From an uncultured Collinsella sp. (GTDB lineage: Bacteria; Actinomycetota; Coriobacteriia; Coriobacteriales; Coriobacteriaceae): DNA of 64,000 bases. The DNA is taken from positions 1-64,000 of the forward strand of contig USHA01000001.1 in assembly GCA_900554325.1 (NCBI GenBank), written 5' to 3'. The notes under the pieces are model-generated. The model was not told the DNA's origin, did no database searches, and saw nothing but the letters and a program-made list of their open reading frames with translations. Below, in pieces: positions 26,796 through 35,914 of the stretch. The position numbers and the translations under genes were made by a program. The first letter of the stretch is position 1. Each line of letters opens with the position of its first letter.

Positions 26796-27761
26796 ATGGA
26801 GAAAGTTGTCTGCGCGTGCGGCGCCTCCGCACTCGAACTCTACCGATCGAGCAAACGCCTCATCCCGACGCTGCTCGACAAGCCGAGGACCGGCCAGGTC
26901 ACCGGCCTGTCAGTTCCGCCGCGGCAGCTCCTGGCTGATGACATGACCGTCCACGGCATCGTGAGCAAGCCATATCACGTTCTCGTCGATGGAAACCGCG
27001 GATACAACCAACGTCAAGATACCCAAGTCACGGCATGCTACCGCCCTCTTCCTCCTCGGTCGCTCATAAAAATCGACCGATCGTTCTGGACGGTGAGTCC
27101 CGAACTCTCCTTCATCCAGATTGCGGGCGACAACACCTGGAGCAACTTCGATATCATCAGCTTGGGATATGAGCTTTGCGGCACCTATGTTCTCGATGAT
27201 TCGTGGGACGGCCTCACGTGCACCGAGAAACCGCTTACATCAACCGAGAAAATCGGCAGGCTCACCGACTCCATCCACAGGGTCACCGGCATCAAGCGGG
27301 CGCGTAATTTGCTCAAATACGTGAACGGCCTGTCAAACTCCCCTATGGAGACCGTCCTGGCCATGCTTGTCTCGCTGCCCACCACGATGGGCGGTCTAGG
27401 TCTCGGTCCCATCTCGATGAACCATCCCGTCGCGACGCCCGTCGGGAGGCGGCGCGTCGACATCGGGTTCACCCGGCAGCGCGTCGGCCTTGAATACCAA
27501 GGAAAGGAGTTCCACTCCATAGAGGCGGCAGGGCGGGATGCGCGGCGACAAAACAAAATCGTCGGCTCCGGATTCACCATCTTGAACGTGTGGTACGAGG
27601 ATCTTGTCGATGAGCACCTATTCCAGCAGTTCACCGACGATCTGTTCCGCGCCCTGGGCTCTCGCAAGCGCATTCGCACCAGCGGATTCCATACGCTCCA
27701 AAAGATTTTGCGAATGCAGCTCATGCCGACCGTAACCAGATATGGAGGCAACGAATTCTGA
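26796..27761 (+). CDS. Uncharacterised protein with a predicted nuclease-like C-terminal domain
   Basis: About 321 aa; the ATG at 26796 is preferred but a start nine codons upstream is possible and neither has a strong ribosome-binding site. The N terminus holds a CACGASALELYRSSKRLIP region. The C-terminal part RRVDIGFTRQRVGLEYQGKEFH followed by RDARRQNKIVGSGFTILNVWYEDL resembles the DUF559/Vsr-like nuclease core, with D, E and Q-K residues spaced as in a PD-(D/E)XK site. The middle part looks like the substrate region of AbiEi-type proteins. It is alone on the plus strand in AT-richer surroundings, suggesting an acquired gene. Function is not known. Confidence 0.6.
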   Translation: MEKVVCACGASALELYRSSKRLIPTLLDKPRTGQVTGLSVPPRQLLADDMTVHGIVSKPYHVLVDGNRGYNQRQDTQVTACYRPLPPRSLIKIDRSFWTVSPELSFIQIAGDNTWSNFDIISLGYELCGTYVLDDSWDGLTCTEKPLTSTEKIGRLTDSIHRVTGIKRARNLLKYVNGLSNSPMETVLAMLVSLPTTMGGLGLGPISMNHPVATPVGRRRVDIGFTRQRVGLEYQGKEFHSIEAAGRDARRQNKIVGSGFTILNVWYEDLVDEHLFQQFTDDLFRALGSRKRIRTSGFHTLQKILRMQLMPTVTRYGGNEF

Positions 27762-27817
27762 CGGGGGTCGCGGATGCGCGGCACCGCGAGCTTTGCTGTC
27801 GAAAGTGCGGCGCCGCG

Positions 27818-27890
27818 CCAATCGAAGATGCGAGCCCCACCGATCGAGCATGAGAATCCCAGCCAATCGAGCATGCGATTTCGCACCAAT
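27818..27890. repeat. Short degenerate tandem repeat, period about 23 bp
   Basis: Units starting at 27818, 27840, 27863 and a partial at 27886 share CCAATCGAGCATGCGA-like sequence (for example CCGATCGAGCATGAGA). They follow the nuclease-like gene. The spacing is 22-23 bp, too close for CRISPR. Confidence 0.45.
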
Positions 27891-27893
27891 GAA

Positions 27894-27926
27894 AAACGCG
27901 GCACCGCGTCAAGCGGCACCGCGTTT
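27894..27926. terminator. Bidirectional terminator
   Basis: AAAACGCGG pairs with CCGCGTTT, with near-complementary CACCGC/GCGGCA parts inside. It lies between two convergent genes and has A and T runs on the outer edges. Confidence 0.7.
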
Positions 27927-27961
27927 CATCGCATGTCGGCGTGAAGGCGGGAGCGGACCCT

Positions 27962-28903
27962 CTACGCAAGCACCTCGCGCACAGTGGCGGCAACACCCTC
28001 GGCGTTGAGGCCGTACTTGTCCAAAAGCTCCAGCGCCGGGCCGGACTCGCCGAACGTGTCGCGAACGCCAACACGGCGCATGGGCACCGGGCACTGCTCG
28101 CCCAAAACGGCCGCGCACGCCTCACCAAGGCCACCCATAATGGAGTGCTCCTCAACCGTCACCACGTGGCCGGTCTTGGAAGCGGAAGCGACGAGTGCCT
28201 CCGAGTCGAGCGGCTTGATGGTGTGCATGTTGACGACCTCGGCGGAGATTCCCTCCGCGGCAAGGACCTCTGCAGCCTCAAGCGCGGCGGACAGCATAAG
28301 GCCGCAAGCGACGATGGACACATCGGTGCCCTCGCGCATGACGACGGCACGGCCGAGCTCGAACTCGTAGGTATCAGGGTCGTTGATCACCGGCGCAGCA
28401 AGACGGCCAAAGCGCAGGTAGAAGGGGCCGTCCGTCGCATAGGCGCAACGCGTGGCGGCACGGGCCTCCACGTCGTCGGCGGGAACCACGACCGTCATGC
28501 CGGGAATGGTGCGCATGAGGGCGATGTCCTCGTTGCACTGGTGCGTGGCTCCGTCCTCGCCCACCGAGATGCCGGCATGCGTGGCGCCGATCTTCACGTT
28601 GAGATGCGGATAGCCGATCGAGTTGCGAATCTGCTCGAACGCACGGCCTGCGGCGAACATCGCAAACGAGCTCGCGAACGCAACGCGGCCCGTGGTGGCA
28701 ACACCCGCGGCGAGGCCCATCATGTTGCCCTCGGCGATGCCGGCATTGTAGAAACGGTCGGGGTAGGCGGCCTTGAACTTGCCCGTCTGCGTCGCCGCGG
28801 CAAGGTCGGCGTCGAACACCACGAAGTCATCGTGCTCCGCACCGAGCTCGACCAGCGCCTCGCCGTAGCTCACACGCGTGGCGATCCTCTTAACGTCTGC
28901 CAT
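27962..28903 (-). CDS. tkt: Transketolase, C-terminal subunit
   Basis: The pyrimidine-binding and C-terminal half of a split transketolase, 313 aa (MADVKRIATRVSYGEALVEL). It has FNAGIAEGNMMGLAAGVA-type sequence at about 52-70 with the catalytic glutamate, FASSFAMFAAGRAFEQ, and a C domain with VVTVEEHSIMGGLGEA. Together with the N subunit it moves two-carbon units in the non-oxidative pentose phosphate path. The ATG at 28903 follows GGAGGCGTAAGGCA and overlaps the end region of the N-subunit gene by only a 4-bp gap. Confidence 0.94.
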   Translation of the reverse strand: MADVKRIATRVSYGEALVELGAEHDDFVVFDADLAAATQTGKFKAAYPDRFYNAGIAEGNMMGLAAGVATTGRVAFASSFAMFAAGRAFEQIRNSIGYPHLNVKIGATHAGISVGEDGATHQCNEDIALMRTIPGMTVVVPADDVEARAATRCAYATDGPFYLRFGRLAAPVINDPDTYEFELGRAVVMREGTDVSIVACGLMLSAALEAAEVLAAEGISAEVVNMHTIKPLDSEALVASASKTGHVVTVEEHSIMGGLGEACAAVLGEQCPVPMRRVGVRDTFGESGPALELLDKYGLNAEGVAATVREVLA

Positions 28904-28907
28904 TGCC

Positions 28908-29750
28908 TTACGCCTCCTTCGCGAGCTCGGCCGCGCGGGCATCAAGCTCGGCCATTGCCTGCTCGAACTGCTCGTCGTTGGGGGCCTTGCCATGCCAGCC
29001 CACCTGGCCCTCCATGAAGGAGACGCCCTTGCCCTTGACCGTCTCGGCGACGATGCACACGGGTTTGCCGCTCACCTCGCGAGCAGCCTGGAACGCAGCG
29101 CGCACCTGCGCCATGTCGTTGCCGTCAGCGAGTTCGATGACGTGGAAGCCAAAGGCCTCGAACTTGTTGGCAATGGGCATCGCGGAGTTGACCTCCTCGA
29201 TGCTGCCGTCGATCTGCAGGCCGTTGTGATCGACGATGAGCACGAGGTTGTCGAGATGGTGGTTGCCGGCGAACATCGCGGCCTCCCACACCTGGCCTTC
29301 CTCGATCTCGCCATCGCCCAGCAGGCAGAACGTACGATACGCATCGCCCCAGTGCTTGGCGGCGAGCGCCATGCCCACCGCGGCGGAGATGCCCTGACCC
29401 AGCGAGCCAGTGGACATGTCGACGCCGGGAGTGTCGTTCATGTTGGGATGGCCCTGCAAGTGGCTACCAACATGGCGCAGGGTCTCAAGATCATCTTTGG
29501 GGAAGAACCCGCGCTCGGCGAGCACGGAATACAGGGCAGGGGCGCAGTGACCCTTAGAGAGGACGAACCGGTCACGATTCGCGCGGCGCGGGTCGCTCGG
29601 GTCGATGTTCATCTCCTCAAAATACAGATACGTGATGATATCGGCTGAGCCGAGGGAGCCGCCGGGATGGCCGGACTTGGCGGCATGCGTTCCGACCACG
29701 ACCCCCTTTCTAACTTCATTGGCAATCTGGATGAGTTCCTCATCGCTCAT
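28908..29750 (-). CDS. tkt: Transketolase, N-terminal subunit
   Basis: Thiamine-diphosphate-binding half of the split transketolase, 280 aa. The ThDP motif is GDGEIEEGQVWEAAMFAGN followed by NLVLIVDHNG. SGHPGGSLGSADI near residue 25 and SKGHCAPALYSVL near 75 carry substrate-binding histidines. An in-frame TTG lies two codons upstream, but the ATG at 29750 (MSDEELIQIANEV) has AAGGAGG at the better spacing. It forms an operon with the C subunit. Confidence 0.94.
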   Translation of the reverse strand: MSDEELIQIANEVRKGVVVGTHAAKSGHPGGSLGSADIITYLYFEEMNIDPSDPRRANRDRFVLSKGHCAPALYSVLAERGFFPKDDLETLRHVGSHLQGHPNMNDTPGVDMSTGSLGQGISAAVGMALAAKHWGDAYRTFCLLGDGEIEEGQVWEAAMFAGNHHLDNLVLIVDHNGLQIDGSIEEVNSAMPIANKFEAFGFHVIELADGNDMAQVRAAFQAAREVSGKPVCIVAETVKGKGVSFMEGQVGWHGKAPNDEQFEQAMAELDARAAELAKEA

Positions 29751-29886
29751 GGACAATGCCTCCTTGCATGTGAGCGGTGGCGCGTTACCAGGGTAATCAT
29801 AGCGGCAGGACGTGGCGGAGGGTCGAAAGCAAACGGTAAATTCAAAACCTTACAATGTGAAATTGAGACATCTACCTGCGATAAAA

Positions 29887-29919
29887 CGCTTGACCACAAG
29901 ACGTTTTGAGAATCAAGCG
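29887..29919 (-). terminator. Terminator after transaldolase
   Basis: CGCTTGA (29887-29893) pairs with TCAAGCG (29913-29919), and TTTTAT follows on the minus strand. The stem is short, so confidence is moderate. The left arm lies 3' of the transaldolase stop codon. Confidence 0.55.
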
Positions 29920-29926
29920 AAAGGAC

Positions 29927-30610
29927 CTAGCGAGCAGATGCAACCCGCTCCCAATCCGCCTCGAAAGCGGCGAGACCGGCGTCGGTAAGCGGGTGATGCA
30001 GGCATTTTCTGAGGGCTTTCATGGGCACGGTGGCGATATCCGCTCCCATGAGCGCCGCCTGCGTCACGTGGTTGGGCGTGCGCACGGAAGCGGTGATGAT
30101 CTCAACTCGACTGTCCGGATTCTTGCCCGACCAATCGTAATTCTTGATGCACGTCACGATATCCCCAAGCTGGGCAAGGCCGTCGAGCGCAATGTCGTCG
30201 TAACGGCCAACGAACGGCGACACGTAGCGGGCGCCGGCGTTGGCAGCCAAAAGCGCCTGCGTCGCAGAGAAGATGAGCGTCATGTTCACGCGCGCGCCCT
30301 CGTCTGCAAGGGCGCGGCATGCAGTCAAGCCCGCTTCGCAAATGGGGAGCTTGACCACGATGTTCGGTGCGAGCGCAGAAAGGCGGCGGCCCTGCTCGAC
30401 CATGCCCTCCGCAGTGTTCGCCGTCGCCTCTGCCGAGACGGGCAAGCCCTCGCACAGATCGGCGATCTTGAGCATGTGCGGCTCGAAGTCCTCGAGCTTG
30501 CCGCCCGTTTTTGCATACAGGCTTGGATTGGTGGTCACGCCCGCCAAGCAACCCCAGCTTTTTGCCTCGGCGATTTCCTCGAGATCTGCCGTGTCGATAA
30601 AGAACTTCAT
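29927..30610 (-). CDS. tal: Transaldolase (TalC/FSA-type)
   Basis: A 227-aa small-type transaldolase, the class that includes TalC and fructose-6-phosphate aldolase. MKFFIDTADLEEI, GVTTNPSLYAKTG, the Schiff-base lysine in NIVVKLPICEAGL, NMTLIFSATQALLAANAGA and SPFVGRYDD are all family features. It acts with the transketolase just upstream in the pentose phosphate path. The open frame reaches 30703, but the ATG at 30610 follows GAAGGG and gives the standard N terminus. Confidence 0.93.
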   Translation of the reverse strand: MKFFIDTADLEEIAEAKSWGCLAGVTTNPSLYAKTGGKLEDFEPHMLKIADLCEGLPVSAEATANTAEGMVEQGRRLSALAPNIVVKLPICEAGLTACRALADEGARVNMTLIFSATQALLAANAGARYVSPFVGRYDDIALDGLAQLGDIVTCIKNYDWSGKNPDSRVEIITASVRTPNHVTQAALMGADIATVPMKALRKCLHHPLTDAGLAAFEADWERVASAR

Positions 30611-30759
30611 CTCAAACCCTTCTCGCGGCATCATGCGACACAAAGCACAGTATAAAAGCTGCGTTGTAGGCGTTTTGGAGCTAAAGCGTTTTGGCATCGA
30701 CAAGCGGTCGAGAATTTACATAGCCGGCCCGCCAGCGGGCTCCCGCACGGACGGTTGCT

Positions 30760-32235
30760 TTACAGCTCCGGCAGCTCCTGCACCGGAAAGTGCACGGATA
30801 TGCTGGTGCCGCGGCCAAGCTCGCTATCCAATTCGATGCGCGCGCCGTGATACGCCGCGGCGTGCTTGACAATGGCGAGACCCAATCCCGTGCCGCCGCG
30901 AGCCTTGGAACGGCTTTTGTCCACGCGGTAGAACCGTTCAAAGATCTTGCCCTGCTCCTCAGCGGCGATACCAATACCCGTGTCGGCAACGCAGATGTAC
31001 GGCGCAAAGAGCCCCGAGGCCTCATCTGCATCCGATCCGCCGACTTGCTCAACGCCACACGAGAGTGTCACAACGCCGCCGGGGCGGTTGTAGCGTATGG
31101 CGTTGCTCGCCAGATTGTACGCAAGCTCGTCGATGAGGCGCGGAACACCCACCACCATGGCAGGCTCGCACGCCAGCTCGATCCGCACGTCCGCGCGCTG
31201 GGCGACTTGCTCCAATCGCTGGGCGATACCCTCAAGCGTGCGCGGCACGTCGATGGGCTCGCGCGTGCCCAGCGTCGCCGACGCGGCACCGTCCTCGGAG
31301 CGCTCCGCCTCGTCCAGGTTGGACAAGGTGAGGATGTCATTCACAAGGGAAGTGAGCCTTCCCGCCTCGTTGTAAATACGACGTCCAAAGTCGCGCAGAT
31401 CTGCCTCGTCGGTCACCATACCGTTGGCGATGAGCTCCGCGTAACCCGAAACCGTGGTGAGCGGCGTCTTGAGCTCATGGGTTATGTTCGCCGTGAACTC
31501 GCGGCGCATGCGATCATTGTTGGCGAGCACACGCACCTGGCGCTTGAGCTCTTGGCGCTGGGTCTCAATACGCTCCAACATGGGCTCCATTTCGGCGTAG
31601 GCGTTTTGTGCATTGCGTTGGGGGTGATCGAGGTCCACCTCGAGCAGCGGCTCGATGATGCGCCTGGATTCACGGCGCGCCACGGCGACGGAGACTACGA
31701 TGCCGACGGCGGTCAAAATCGCCACGGGTCCGGCAAGCGACCAAAGAACAGACAGGTAGCCCGCCTCGCCCTTTGCCAAGCGCACCACGCTGCCGTCCGC
31801 CAAACGAACCGCCTCATACAGCATGACCTCGCCCAAAGTCGAGCTGGAACGGTCGGCCGAACCGCTGCCGGTCTCAAACGCCGCCTCGATCTCGGGGCGA
31901 TCCCCGTGATCCCCCATCTTGCTCTCGTCGATATCGGTGTCGTACAGCACGTCGCCGTCCCGCCCCACGAGCGTGATGCGCGTATCGTCCTGCTGCAGAC
32001 GCCTAAGCATGCCGACATAGCTTGGAGAGCTGTTGAGGGAGGCCGCCACAACGCGCGCCTCGCTGGCCAGCTCCTCGGATGTCGAATCAACCAGGCGCTT
32101 TTGCATGAACAAGGTGAGCGCCAGGGCAAACACCGCGATCGTGATGAGGGACATGGTGAGCATCGTGGCGAACACGCGCTTGGAAAGCGAACGTTTGGTC
32201 ACGCGCGAACTCACGCGACCACATCGAGGCATCAT
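30760..32235 (-). CDS. phoR: Sensor histidine kinase (PhoR-type)
   Basis: A 491-aa membrane kinase. The first membrane segment is at about 20-43 and the second at about 168-188, bounding a sensor loop with TLVGRDGDVLYDTD. The dimerisation box ITHELKTPLTTVSGYAELI carries the phosphorylated His at about residue 252. ATP-binding boxes are NLASNAIRYN, VADTGIGIAAEEQGKIFERFYRVDKSRS and GGTGLGLAIVKHA. It starts directly after the stop of the response regulator, so they are coupled. Position after pstB suggests phosphate sensing. Confidence 0.9.
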   Translation of the reverse strand: MMPRCGRVSSRVTKRSLSKRVFATMLTMSLITIAVFALALTLFMQKRLVDSTSEELASEARVVAASLNSSPSYVGMLRRLQQDDTRITLVGRDGDVLYDTDIDESKMGDHGDRPEIEAAFETGSGSADRSSSTLGEVMLYEAVRLADGSVVRLAKGEAGYLSVLWSLAGPVAILTAVGIVVSVAVARRESRRIIEPLLEVDLDHPQRNAQNAYAEMEPMLERIETQRQELKRQVRVLANNDRMRREFTANITHELKTPLTTVSGYAELIANGMVTDEADLRDFGRRIYNEAGRLTSLVNDILTLSNLDEAERSEDGAASATLGTREPIDVPRTLEGIAQRLEQVAQRADVRIELACEPAMVVGVPRLIDELAYNLASNAIRYNRPGGVVTLSCGVEQVGGSDADEASGLFAPYICVADTGIGIAAEEQGKIFERFYRVDKSRSKARGGTGLGLAIVKHAAAYHGARIELDSELGRGTSISVHFPVQELPEL

Positions 32236-32913
32236 TTACAGGTCTGCCAAACGATAGCCCACGCCGCGCACCGTCTCGATGCGATCGGCGTAATCGCCCA
32301 GCTTTTGACGGAGCGTCTGCACATGCACGTCGACCGTGCGCGAGCCGCCGTCAAAGTCCCAGCCCCACACGCTGCGCAAAAGAGACTCGCGCGTAAAGAC
32401 CACGCCGGGCTTGCGCATAAGGTACTCGAGCAGGTCGAACTCGCGCAACGTGAGCTTGAGTTCCTGTCCCTCAACGCGCACCACGCGATGGCTGGGGGAA
32501 AGCTCGATGCCGCCCACGGAGAGCGTCTCGGGCGCGGGGCGATTGGACATGCCGCCGCGACGCAGCAGGGCGCGGCAGCGGCTCGTGAGCTCCATGAGGG
32601 AGAACGGTTTGGTGAGGTAGTCATCCGCGCCGCCATCGAGCGCCACGACCTTGTCGAGCTCGGAATCTTTGGCGGTGAGCATCATGATGGGAACCGTCGC
32701 GGTGGCCTGGTCGGCGCGCAGGCGCCGCATGATCTCGAGGCCATCGGTGTCGGGCAGCATGATGTCGAGCAGAACCGCATCGGGGACGCGACGCGCAACG
32801 GCAGCCTTGAACTCGCTGTCCGAAGCGAACCCCTCAGCCTCTATCCCCTGCTGGCGCAGCGCATAGAGGGTGAGACCCCGAATATTGTCATCGTCCTCGA
32901 CGTAGTAAATCAT
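32236..32913 (-). CDS. phoP: OmpR/PhoB-family response regulator
   Basis: A 225-aa regulator with a normal receiver: acidic residues EDDD at 6-9, phosphoacceptor Asp50 in LLDIMLPDTDG and the conserved LTKPF. The winged helix (about 128-223) includes LTLREFDLLEYLMRKPGVVF, SVWGWDFDGGSRTVDVHV and VRGVGYRLADL. Cognate to the kinase immediately downstream. It begins 31 bp after pstB, which makes phosphate control the most likely role. Confidence 0.93.
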   Translation of the reverse strand: MIYYVEDDDNIRGLTLYALRQQGIEAEGFASDSEFKAAVARRVPDAVLLDIMLPDTDGLEIMRRLRADQATATVPIMMLTAKDSELDKVVALDGGADDYLTKPFSLMELTSRCRALLRRGGMSNRPAPETLSVGGIELSPSHRVVRVEGQELKLTLREFDLLEYLMRKPGVVFTRESLLRSVWGWDFDGGSRTVDVHVQTLRQKLGDYADRIETVRGVGYRLADL

Positions 32914-32944
32914 AGGAACGGCTCCTCTCGCCTATTGGTGGATT

Positions 32945-33811
32945 TTACCCAAATCGGCCGGTGAGGTAGTCCGCCGTGCGCTGGTCGCGCGGAGCTTTAA
33001 AGATCTGCGCGGTGGTGCCATGCTCAACCAGCTCACCCAGCAGGAAGAACGCCACAGAGTCGGAAATGCGCGATGCCTGCTGCATGTTGTGCGTCACCAC
33101 TACCAAGGTGTAATCCTGCTTAAGTTCCATCGCCAGCTGCTCAACCTGCACCGTGGAAATGGGGTCGAGTGCGCTCGTGGGCTCGTCCATGAGCAGAACC
33201 TGCGGCTTGACCGCGATCGCGCGCGCGATGCACAGACGCTGCTGCTGTCCACCAGACAGACCAAGGCCCGACGACTTCAGCTTGTCCTTGACCTCATCCC
33301 ACAGCGCGGCGCGGCGCAGGGACTCCTCGACTATGCCGTCCAGCTCCGAGCGGCTCTTGACACCCATGCCGCGCGGCCCATATGCCACGTTGTCGTAGAT
33401 GCTCATGGGGAACGGATTGGGGTGCTGGAAGACCATGCCCACGCGCTGACGCAGCAAGGTGGTGTCGAAGCCGTCGTAGATGTCTTGCCCATCGAGCTTG
33501 ATGGAGCCCTCAACGCGGCAGTCCTTGACGTAGTCGTTCATGCGGTTGAAGCAGCGAAGGAGCGTGGACTTTCCGCAGCCGGACGGACCGATGAACGAGG
33601 TGATCTCGCGCTCCGGAATATCGATGGACACGTCCTTGAGCGCATGGTGGTCACCGTAAAACAAGTCGACGTGGCTCACGGAAAGGCGCGTGGCGTGGTG
33701 TACGGGCACGGTGCCGCCCAGGTCGATCTTGGGCGCGCCAACCTCGCGCAATGCCGCCGCCTCGGCCGCGCGGGCCATGGCAAGGGCGCTTTCCTCAGAC
33801 GTTCGATCCAC
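32945..33811 (-). CDS. pstB: Phosphate ABC transporter ATP-binding protein PstB
   Basis: ATPase of the high-affinity phosphate importer. The Walker A is [19 protein letters not shown], the signature LSGGQQQRL and Walker [34 protein letters not shown] is specific to PstB. The frame opens at 33847, but GTG at 33811 follows AGGAGG with a six-base spacer (288 aa); internal ATGs further upstream lack a ribosome-binding site. An N-terminal extension of about 45 residues precedes the ATPase core. No pstS, pstC or pstA is found next to it. Confidence 0.92.
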   Translation of the reverse strand: MDRTSEESALAMARAAEAAALREVGAPKIDLGGTVPVHHATRLSVSHVDLFYGDHHALKDVSIDIPEREITSFIGPSGCGKSTLLRCFNRMNDYVKDCRVEGSIKLDGQDIYDGFDTTLLRQRVGMVFQHPNPFPMSIYDNVAYGPRGMGVKSRSELDGIVEESLRRAALWDEVKDKLKSSGLGLSGGQQQRLCIARAIAVKPQVLLMDEPTSALDPISTVQVEQLAMELKQDYTLVVVTHNMQQASRISDSVAFFLLGELVEHGTTAQIFKAPRDQRTADYLTGRFG

Positions 33812-34028
33812 CTGGGTCCTCCTCAACATGAGCGTCATAGCGCACAAAATGATACGGAGTCCACCTCAAAGGCCGGAAAGGCATATGTAAGGAGCCTGTA
33901 AGGAACAACCTCGCGATGCGCGTGGATGTTAAGAACTCGCAGGAGCCGCGATTGGAAGGTTCTGAACCTCAATCTGGGGACCTCAATTTGGAAACGGGCG
34001 CCGCATTGAGGTTGTGATAGAGAGCTTC

Positions 34029-34169
34029 TTGAGCTTTTTCGTATTGTTTTTCGATTTTGCAAAGTAGAGCAGCCTCAGCGGGCGCGATGCGGCAACAAAA
34101 CCGCAGTTCGCCGCGGCATGCCGCATCTGTCTACTTCGATAAATCCAATTTCTGTACGAAAAAGCTCAT
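34029..34169. repeat. 141-bp palindrome (MITE-like)
   Basis: Perfect 14-bp outer arms TGAGCTTTTTCGTA (34029-34042) and its complement (34156-34169). Inner pairs AAGTAGA/TCTACTT (34061-34067, 34129-34135) and GATGCGGCA/TGCCGCATC (34085-34093, 34118-34126) make nearly the whole unit foldable. It shares the inner AGTAGA feature with the 18821-18970 element. It sits 11 bp beyond the VanS-like kinase stop. The rest of the gap, 33812-34028, carries only the presumed pstB leader and no gene. Confidence 0.75.
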
Positions 34170-34179
34170 CTAGCCCACG

Positions 34180-35664
34180 CTAACCACGCGACTCGTTAGG
34201 CAGCTCGATGGTGAAAACCGTCGCCTCGGGCGTGGAAGCGCAGGAAATGGTGCCCCCGTGCGCGGAAACGATCTCCTTGGCGATCGCCAGGCCAAGCCCC
34301 GCGCCACCGCGGTTGGTCGCGCGCGCGGCATCCAGCCGGTAGAACTTCTCGAAGATCATGCCGAGCTTGGGAGCGGGAATCGGGTCACCCTGGTTTTCGA
34401 AGCGCACGACCACGCTATCGGACGTCTGCTCGGCAAAGATCCGAATGGTCGACCCCTCGTAGCTGTACGCGATCGCGTTCTTCATCACGTTATTGAACAC
34501 GCGCGCCATCTTGTCGCCATCGATGAGCACGATGAGACTCGCGGTTGCCTCCACCTCAACTGATTTTCCTTGCTCGGTGAGGATGGGATAGAATTCGTCG
34601 GCGACCTGCGCGAGCAGCAACGCCAAGTCAACATAGCCGCGGGTAAGCACGATGTCGTGGAAGTCGAAGCGCGTGATGTCGAAGAATTCCTCGATGAGTG
34701 CATCCAGGCGGTGCGCCTTGTCGAGCGCGATGCCCGTAAAGCGAGCGCGCTGCTCGACGGGCAAGTCGGGAGCCTCCTCGAGAAGCGAGAGGTAGCCCAC
34801 CACGCTCGCCAGCGGCGTTTTGAGGTCGTGCGCGAGATAGGTGACGAGGTCGTCTTTGCGGCGGGCCTCGTCGCGCAGGGCATCCGCCACCTGACGTTCG
34901 CGGTTGCGCACGCGGTTGATAGCGCCCTCCACCTCGAGAAACGTACCATCAAGATTCGCCACGTTCTCGGGGTGCTCAATGAGACGGTCGACCAGATGCG
35001 CGGCGATCGCACGATCTGCCAGAGCCTGGCCGCGGTCGTACCCCATGTAATACATCGCGCGACCGGCAAAAAAGACACCGCACACCGCGAGCGCGAGCAA
35101 AAAGCCGCAGAACATGAACAGGTAGTCGAGGTCAATGAAAAGCCTGCCGGCGCCCATCGTGAAAAGACGGCCCAAGAACAGGACGATGAACCACGCAAGG
35201 CCGCCGAGCGTAACTGCGCGGCGGGCCGTGATAAACCGGTCGATGAGCATGTACCCCACCACGACCACAATGAGGAAGGCGGGGAAGTTCTCGCCCGCCA
35301 CCACCGAGAACGATATCAGCACGAGCACCACGATGGAGAGCAGGCGGCTATCGAGAATGTTGCGCATCTTGGCAAGGAGCTCGTCCATGGAGTCGTTCGA
35401 CGTGGTGAACGTGCGGTCCCCCGCGAGCGAGGAAGCCGAATCACGGGTGCCAGATGCGAGGGGCGCGCTGGCGGTGGGTGTGCCAAAGCCGCATCCATCC
35501 GCTCTGGTTCCGCCTTTGGGAGATGGGGCGGAAGAACCCGTTGGAGTCGCGTCCAGCGATGCAGCGACGTCCGCCACGTTGCCTGTCCGCGTATTCGGAG
35601 CACCCGTCATGGGGTTAACGGGCAAATGGCCCCCTCGCCTCGATGCCTGCTTGTCGTTCCACAT
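34180..35664 (-). CDS. VanS-like sensor histidine kinase
   Basis: About 494 aa; the start is unsure (ATG at 35664 preferred, another at 35724, neither with a strong site). A Ser/Thr/Ala-rich N terminus of about 95 residues is followed by four hydrophobic segments (about 110-215). The dimerisation box YLAHDLKTPLASVVGYLSLLEEAPDLP closely resembles VanS kinases. ATP boxes are MKNAIAYS, FEKFYRLDAARATNRGGAGLGLAIAKE. Its partner regulator is not adjacent: upstream is only a decayed PHP-domain fragment. Cell-wall stress sensing is plausible from family only. Confidence 0.85.
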   Translation of the reverse strand: MWNDKQASRRGGHLPVNPMTGAPNTRTGNVADVAASLDATPTGSSAPSPKGGTRADGCGFGTPTASAPLASGTRDSASSLAGDRTFTTSNDSMDELLAKMRNILDSRLLSIVVLVLISFSVVAGENFPAFLIVVVVGYMLIDRFITARRAVTLGGLAWFIVLFLGRLFTMGAGRLFIDLDYLFMFCGFLLALAVCGVFFAGRAMYYMGYDRGQALADRAIAAHLVDRLIEHPENVANLDGTFLEVEGAINRVRNRERQVADALRDEARRKDDLVTYLAHDLKTPLASVVGYLSLLEEAPDLPVEQRARFTGIALDKAHRLDALIEEFFDITRFDFHDIVLTRGYVDLALLLAQVADEFYPILTEQGKSVEVEATASLIVLIDGDKMARVFNNVMKNAIAYSYEGSTIRIFAEQTSDSVVVRFENQGDPIPAPKLGMIFEKFYRLDAARATNRGGAGLGLAIAKEIVSAHGGTISCASTPEATVFTIELPNESRG

Positions 35665-35914
35665 AGCCACTCGCTCTCGCCCGAGGTGGCATGATCGCGC
35701 GCGACCATGATTACATTCCTGCATCCATTATGACCAATGCAGCCCCGCATCAATCGGCATGCGGGTACATTAAGCGAGGATTAAGTGGGGGCGAGTCTCC
35801 GCGTGCCTTGATGCGGGGCGCTGCGAACAACGCCCCGCCAAGCAATGCGCCCGCTCAATGCCGAGCAAGGGAATACAATAGGCGGACGGACGGATTCGCG
35901 TTCGCGCGAACCTC

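Noticed and set aside
27818..27890. A CRISPR array
   Set aside because: The units are only 22-23 bp with no separate spacers, and there are no cas genes.
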